Source: Parapedobacter sp051400755 (GTDB lineage Bacteria > Bacteroidota > Bacteroidia > Sphingobacteriales > Sphingobacteriaceae). From it: a stretch of DNA of 64,000 nucleotides. The stretch spans positions 124,001 through 188,000 of the forward strand of contig NZ_JBLFFL010000002.1 in NCBI RefSeq assembly GCF_051400755.1. Direction: 5' to 3'. The translations under genes and the position numbers were made by a program. Below, piece by piece: positions 61,027 to 64,000 of this stretch (its first letter is position 1; every line of letters starts with the position of its first letter). The notes beneath the pieces were generated by a model, which made no database searches, had not been told where the DNA came from, and worked only from the letters and a program-made list of their open reading frames with translations.

Positions 61027-61200
61027 AAATCATTGACATCCGATTGTCGTCCCCCTTTTTCGGTGGAGCGATTATAAAACTCCGACACAGCGCTTTCTAT
61101 ACGCTCGTGGCCAATGATGCTGCCGAGCCGATATAATACATAACTTCCTTTTGTTCGGAGACGTATGTTGCTTCCTCGTCAACCTGCAACAGTGAAGTGA
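60985..61200 (-). pseudogene. Fragment resembling the C-terminal region of an M1-type peptidase
   Basis: On the minus strand the frames give VDEEATYVSEQKEVMYY and, after a frameshift, RLGSIIGHERIESAVSEFYN, then DVNDFYNLLKK. The order and pattern resemble the end of the M1-type peptidase domain in Bacteroidetes (..YQKGxxVLYxLRDxIGEExVNxALxxF..). It overlaps the GntR remnant on the other strand and has no start or end. Weak assignment. Confidence 0.3.
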
Positions 61201-61701
61201 TTTCGAGACGGTGGAGATGCATTTCGACCTGATGGCGGACACGGAAACATTCACCGGGGCCGAACGGAAATTAACCGCTTTCTCCGCAAACGAACATAAT
61301 ATCATCTATGTGCCAGGTATCAAGGGAAAAGTATCCTTTACCACCGGGAGCAATCGGATGCTCGAAATCAATATCTCCCCCCCCAGGCATTCAGAAGTTA
61401 CATCGGTCACAGTAAACTGTTTGATGATTTTATCAGGAAAATCGAACAGCAGTCGCCATCATTCATCAGTAAACACAACCTTCGTGTCACCCCCGAGATG
61501 ATGGGAATTATCAACGCGATCATTGACTGCCAAAGACAGGGGTTCTTTAAGCGGACGTTCATTGAAGCCAAGGTAATCGAACTGATACTGCTGCAGATGG
61601 AACAATTCTCCAGCCACACCTGCAATTCGTTCCGTATGTTCCGACCGGCCGATGCGGAAAGGCTGCAACAGCCTATCATTCTTTATTCTCTGTACGATCT
61701 A
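61196..61701 (+). pseudogene. AraC-family regulator fragment (sensor half only)
   Basis: An N-terminal cupin-like sensor domain: VEMHFDLMADTETFTG, AFSANEHNIIYVPGIKGKVSFTTGSNRMLEINISP, then a frame change near 61385 followed by KLFDDFIRKIEQQSPSFISKHNLRVTPEMMGIINAIIDCQ and AKVIELILLQMEQF. The usual two helix-turn-helix motifs, which should come next, are missing; the frame ends at a TAG at 61699-61701 after DAERLQQ. Both the frame change and the lost DNA-binding domain mark it as dead. Confidence 0.7.
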
Positions 61702-61739
61702 TAGCAGAAATATTGGCTCTGTTATCTTCGGTTAATCGC

Positions 61740-62633
61740 CTATTGGCCTCGCTTTCTGAAAAGGGATGGCGATATGTTAAACTTCTCTTTGAATATCCTC
61801 GAAAAGTGATATTCAGACATAAACCCCGCCGCGAAGGCGATTTCAGCAATGGTCAGGTCTGTTTCTTTCAGCATCTTGCACGTTTTTTCCAACTTCAGGT
61901 TTAGGAGGTATTGACCCGGAGAAGTGCCTATTACCTCTTTAAATGCTTTCCTGAACCAGGTATAGCTGACGTTGTGTTCAGCGGCCAATTCGTCCAGGTT
62001 AATATGCTGATGTAGGTTATCATGCATTTTGAAGCGAATATTGTTGATGATGTGCTCTTTGCGATTTTGCGGGGATGCTTTGAGCAATGCCGCAGCGTAC
62101 ACCAAGCCCAGCAGCTGAACGGTCAGGCACGAAGCGATCTGGCAAAAGGCGACGCCTTCGCCCTTCAGTGTTTCCAGCAAACGGGTATAGATGTCGAGAA
62201 ACTCGGTATTGAAACCCATGTGGATAAGCGGAAAACGGGGATTAAAACATTCTTGCTGCATTAAATATTCTGCATAGGGGCCATTGAATCCCACCCAATA
62301 CTCTTCCCAACCCTGATCTTGTAGGGGTTTAAACGTATGCCAGGTATTCGGAAAAAGTAAGAAGACCGAACCGGGATTAATGGGCACTTCACCGATGTGT
62401 TCGGTTTCAAAGGTGCCACGGCCGGCCGCGATGAATACCAATTGGTATTCGTTGAGTACTCTTCCTTTTTCCCAATTGAAGAAATAGCGGTTTGGATGAT
62501 TTTTATCGGGATAATTTTTGTTGGCAGGATGAATGTTATGGCCGACATTTAAGACATTAACCCCCCAGTTTGGCTGCATTTCAACCAATTCTTCGAGTTG
62601 TTTTGAACTAAAGTATCTGCGATAGGGATCCAT
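61740..62633 (-). CDS. AraC-family transcriptional regulator
   Basis: 297 residues from the ATG at 62633 (MDPYRRYFSSKQ); the frame extends 8 codons to a TTG. The N-terminal AraC-type cupin (about 45-150: NRYFFNWEKGRVLNEYQLVFIAAGRGTF, VFLLFPNTWHTFKPL) binds the effector, and the C-terminal double HTH shows INLDELAAEHNVSYTWFRKAFKEVIG and LTIAEIAFAAGFMSEYHFSRIFKEKFN. It begins 13 bp after the stop of the second isomerase and is probably cotranscribed with it. It may control that isomerase unit, which has moved away from the GntR operator set, or it may have taken over from the dead AraC fragment next to it. Confidence 0.92.
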   Translation of the reverse strand: MDPYRRYFSSKQLEELVEMQPNWGVNVLNVGHNIHPANKNYPDKNHPNRYFFNWEKGRVLNEYQLVFIAAGRGTFETEHIGEVPINPGSVFLLFPNTWHTFKPLQDQGWEEYWVGFNGPYAEYLMQQECFNPRFPLIHMGFNTEFLDIYTRLLETLKGEGVAFCQIASCLTVQLLGLVYAAALLKASPQNRKEHIINNIRFKMHDNLHQHINLDELAAEHNVSYTWFRKAFKEVIGTSPGQYLLNLKLEKTCKMLKETDLTIAEIAFAAGFMSEYHFSRIFKEKFNISPSLFRKRGQ

Positions 62634-62646
62634 TTCGAGCCCAAAG

Positions 62647-64000
62647 TTAACAAACAATAACCGTTTCCATGTCTAACAAGTTGCCGAGTTTTTCAATTTT
62701 AGAAGCGATATGACCTACCGCTACTGCGCAATGATGGGCCGGACCATGCCGATTCCACTGATTGATGAAGTTTCGCGCGCCTATCGAAAACCGGTAGCGG
62801 CTGTTCGTGTTGCCAATCTCCAATATCGGTCCGGCAACCGACACTGCTTCCGCCACCAGGAAACTTAATTCGCCCGATTTGCGCTGTACGACCGAAAGCA
62901 ACGTCACCGGTCCGTTCCTGACCGACATTTCCACCGACAATCCCTTGCCGACCTTTCCGTGATATACATGGAGTGGCTTTACTTTGGTCTTTCCCTCTGC
63001 GATGGAAATATGTCCTGGCCCGTCGTGCCCCATCAGTACGATATCATCGTTGAAATCGACCGCATAATATTCGGTAAAGGATCCGCCCGCACCGAAACCA
63101 TCCAAAATCTTCATGGCCTGCGCATTTTTTATTTCATATTCGCCGGCAACCGGTATGTTCCTTGCGGTGAGGAGCGACGTGCCGAGGATGATGGAACTCA
63201 TCGTGTCTGCATTCTCGGTCCCGGTCCCTTTATAGTAATAGGCCATGGAGCCGAGCCGATAATGATCAACTAATTTATCGAGCGCTACGGAAGTTCTCGC
63301 GGCTCTTTCGAGCTCTTCTTTTGAGCAGTCGGGTTGTACATCGAAGCATTCGTAAAACAGCGACACCCGCTCGGTAATCTCCGCCAGCCGAACGCTTTTG
63401 CGTAAGGTCGAAAGCTCGTCTACTTCAATAATTTCTACGTGTCCGCCGAAGTAAGCATACTGTTGGGTGAGGTCGGAATAAATGTCGAGCATGCCGCTGT
63501 AATAATGCCCCATGCAGCCCAGCCGATTATGAAACATCATATGGGCGACCTTGGCTGCGTCCACCCATTCACGTACCTCGTTCCAGCATTCTTCTTCATG
63601 CAGCATTCCGGTCACCTGGTGGAACGTGATACCGGTCCGGTTGAACACACTGGCGATCTCGGGTACCGGGCAAGCCGAACAATAGGCCAGCCATTCGCCC
63701 GTCATTTTGGTTCGGTCTCCCATGCTGTTGAACGCGTCGTAATCGATACTAGCAGTTGGCGCTAAATTGAGGATGACCACGGGAACCTTGGCTTGGCGCA
63801 CCACCGGAAACACGGTAGCTGATAACGCGTAGGTAGACGCGTATAGGAAGATAATGCTAACTTCTTCCTGCCTGAACGTACTGCCCGCTTCAAATGCTTT
63901 ATCTACGGTATCGACCAACCCCAGGTTGATCACCTCGGGATGAAATGATGTCAGCTTCTGCGCTATTTCTGAGAGATATCCCTCGAGGCGGTCCCGCAGT
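62647..64000 (-). CDS. L-arabinose/L-fucose isomerase-like protein, copy 2 (5' end outside the window)
   Basis: About 451 residues visible; the frame is open up to base 64000 (the coding reads LRDRLEGYLSEIAQKL before VINLGLVDTV), so the start lies outside. It is a paralogue of the isomerase at 45236-46714: AGEYEIKNAQ, GSFTEYYAV, MGHDGPGHISI and PAHHCAVAVG match GESDLKT, GSFAEFHPV, VGHDGPHNIAI and PTHHFALGVG, so all four AraA-type metal/catalytic residues are kept. Overall identity seems moderate. It is probably the second sugar isomerase of the region, linked to the AraC regulator. Confidence 0.82.
   Translation of the reverse strand, partial: LRDRLEGYLSEIAQKLTSFHPEVINLGLVDTVDKAFEAGSTFRQEEVSIIFLYASTYALSATVFPVVRQAKVPVVILNLAPTASIDYDAFNSMGDRTKMTGEWLAYCSACPVPEIASVFNRTGITFHQVTGMLHEEECWNEVREWVDAAKVAHMMFHNRLGCMGHYYSGMLDIYSDLTQQYAYFGGHVEIIEVDELSTLRKSVRLAEITERVSLFYECFDVQPDCSKEELERAARTSVALDKLVDHYRLGSMAYYYKGTGTENADTMSSIILGTSLLTARNIPVAGEYEIKNAQAMKILDGFGAGGSFTEYYAVDFNDDIVLMGHDGPGHISIAEGKTKVKPLHVYHGKVGKGLSVEMSVRNGPVTLLSVVQRKSGELSFLVAEAVSVAGPILEIGNTNSRYRFSIGARNFINQWNRHGPAHHCAVAVGHIASKIEKLGNLLDMETVIVC

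Noticed and set aside
60739..61740. Insertion sequence as the cause of the broken regulator region
   Set aside because: No transposase frame and no inverted-repeat pair was found; the remnants look like deletion and frameshift decay.

Overview
The window reads as a chromosomal segment of a Bacteroidetes bacterium, most likely a sphingobacterium of the Pedobacter/Parapedobacter type. The evidence is two SusC/SusD outer-membrane pairs, DUF3098 and DUF5017 proteins, an exonuclease-polymerase DnaE fusion, a PurF with a buried catalytic Cys, and many copies of the Bacteroidetes -7 promoter element TAnnTTTG. GC content is about 50% (a few lines counted by eye) over most of the window. It falls to roughly 37-45% between about 48.1 and 60.9 kb. 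The assignment below phylum level is inference.

Layout. 1-6.2 kb: end of an outer-membrane beta-barrel gene, an orphan TPR histidine kinase, a Tat-exported alkaline phosphatase, and a proline dehydrogenase gene coupled to a HAD phosphatase. 6.3-9.2 kb: an S4 RNA-binding protein, a small lipoprotein and aroB, converging on lpxB. 9.2-12.4 kb: an O/P-type porin and the agmatine-to-putrescine genes aguB-aguA. 12.4-21.9 kb: a beta-propeller lipoprotein, rpoN, an ATP-grasp protein, trxA, dnaE and a DinB-fold protein. 22.2-36.0 kb: an ammonium transporter, a methyltransferase-fold protein, purF, the operon ftsX-DUF3098-uppP-truB-ribF, leuS, toxin-antitoxin genes, a DPP-IV-like peptidase and tRNA-Ala(GGC). 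36.2-37.3 kb holds no intact gene.

37.3-64 kb is a carbohydrate-utilisation region. The first unit, transcribed leftwards, is MFS transporter - AraA-like isomerase - SusC - SusD - an 842-residue secreted protein I cannot place in a family - SGNH hydrolase. A GntR/UTRA regulator is divergent from it. The second unit, also leftwards and low in GC, is SusC - SusD (with an inserted Gly-rich repeat) - DUF5017 lipoprotein - LamG/TIM-barrel protein (frameshifted) - a secreted protein with a duplicated module. Beyond it lie a decayed GntR copy, an AraC fragment and a probable peptidase fragment, then an intact AraC regulator behind a second AraA-like isomerase that runs off the window.

The main finding is a 13-bp motif, CTTAGTGCGTyAA, present five times and only in front of genes of this region. 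In four cases it lies exactly 11 nt downstream of a -7 element or the equivalent position, always in the same orientation. I read it as the operator of the GntR regulator, which would then control its own gene, the transporter unit and the second SusC unit as one regulon. The sugar is unknown.
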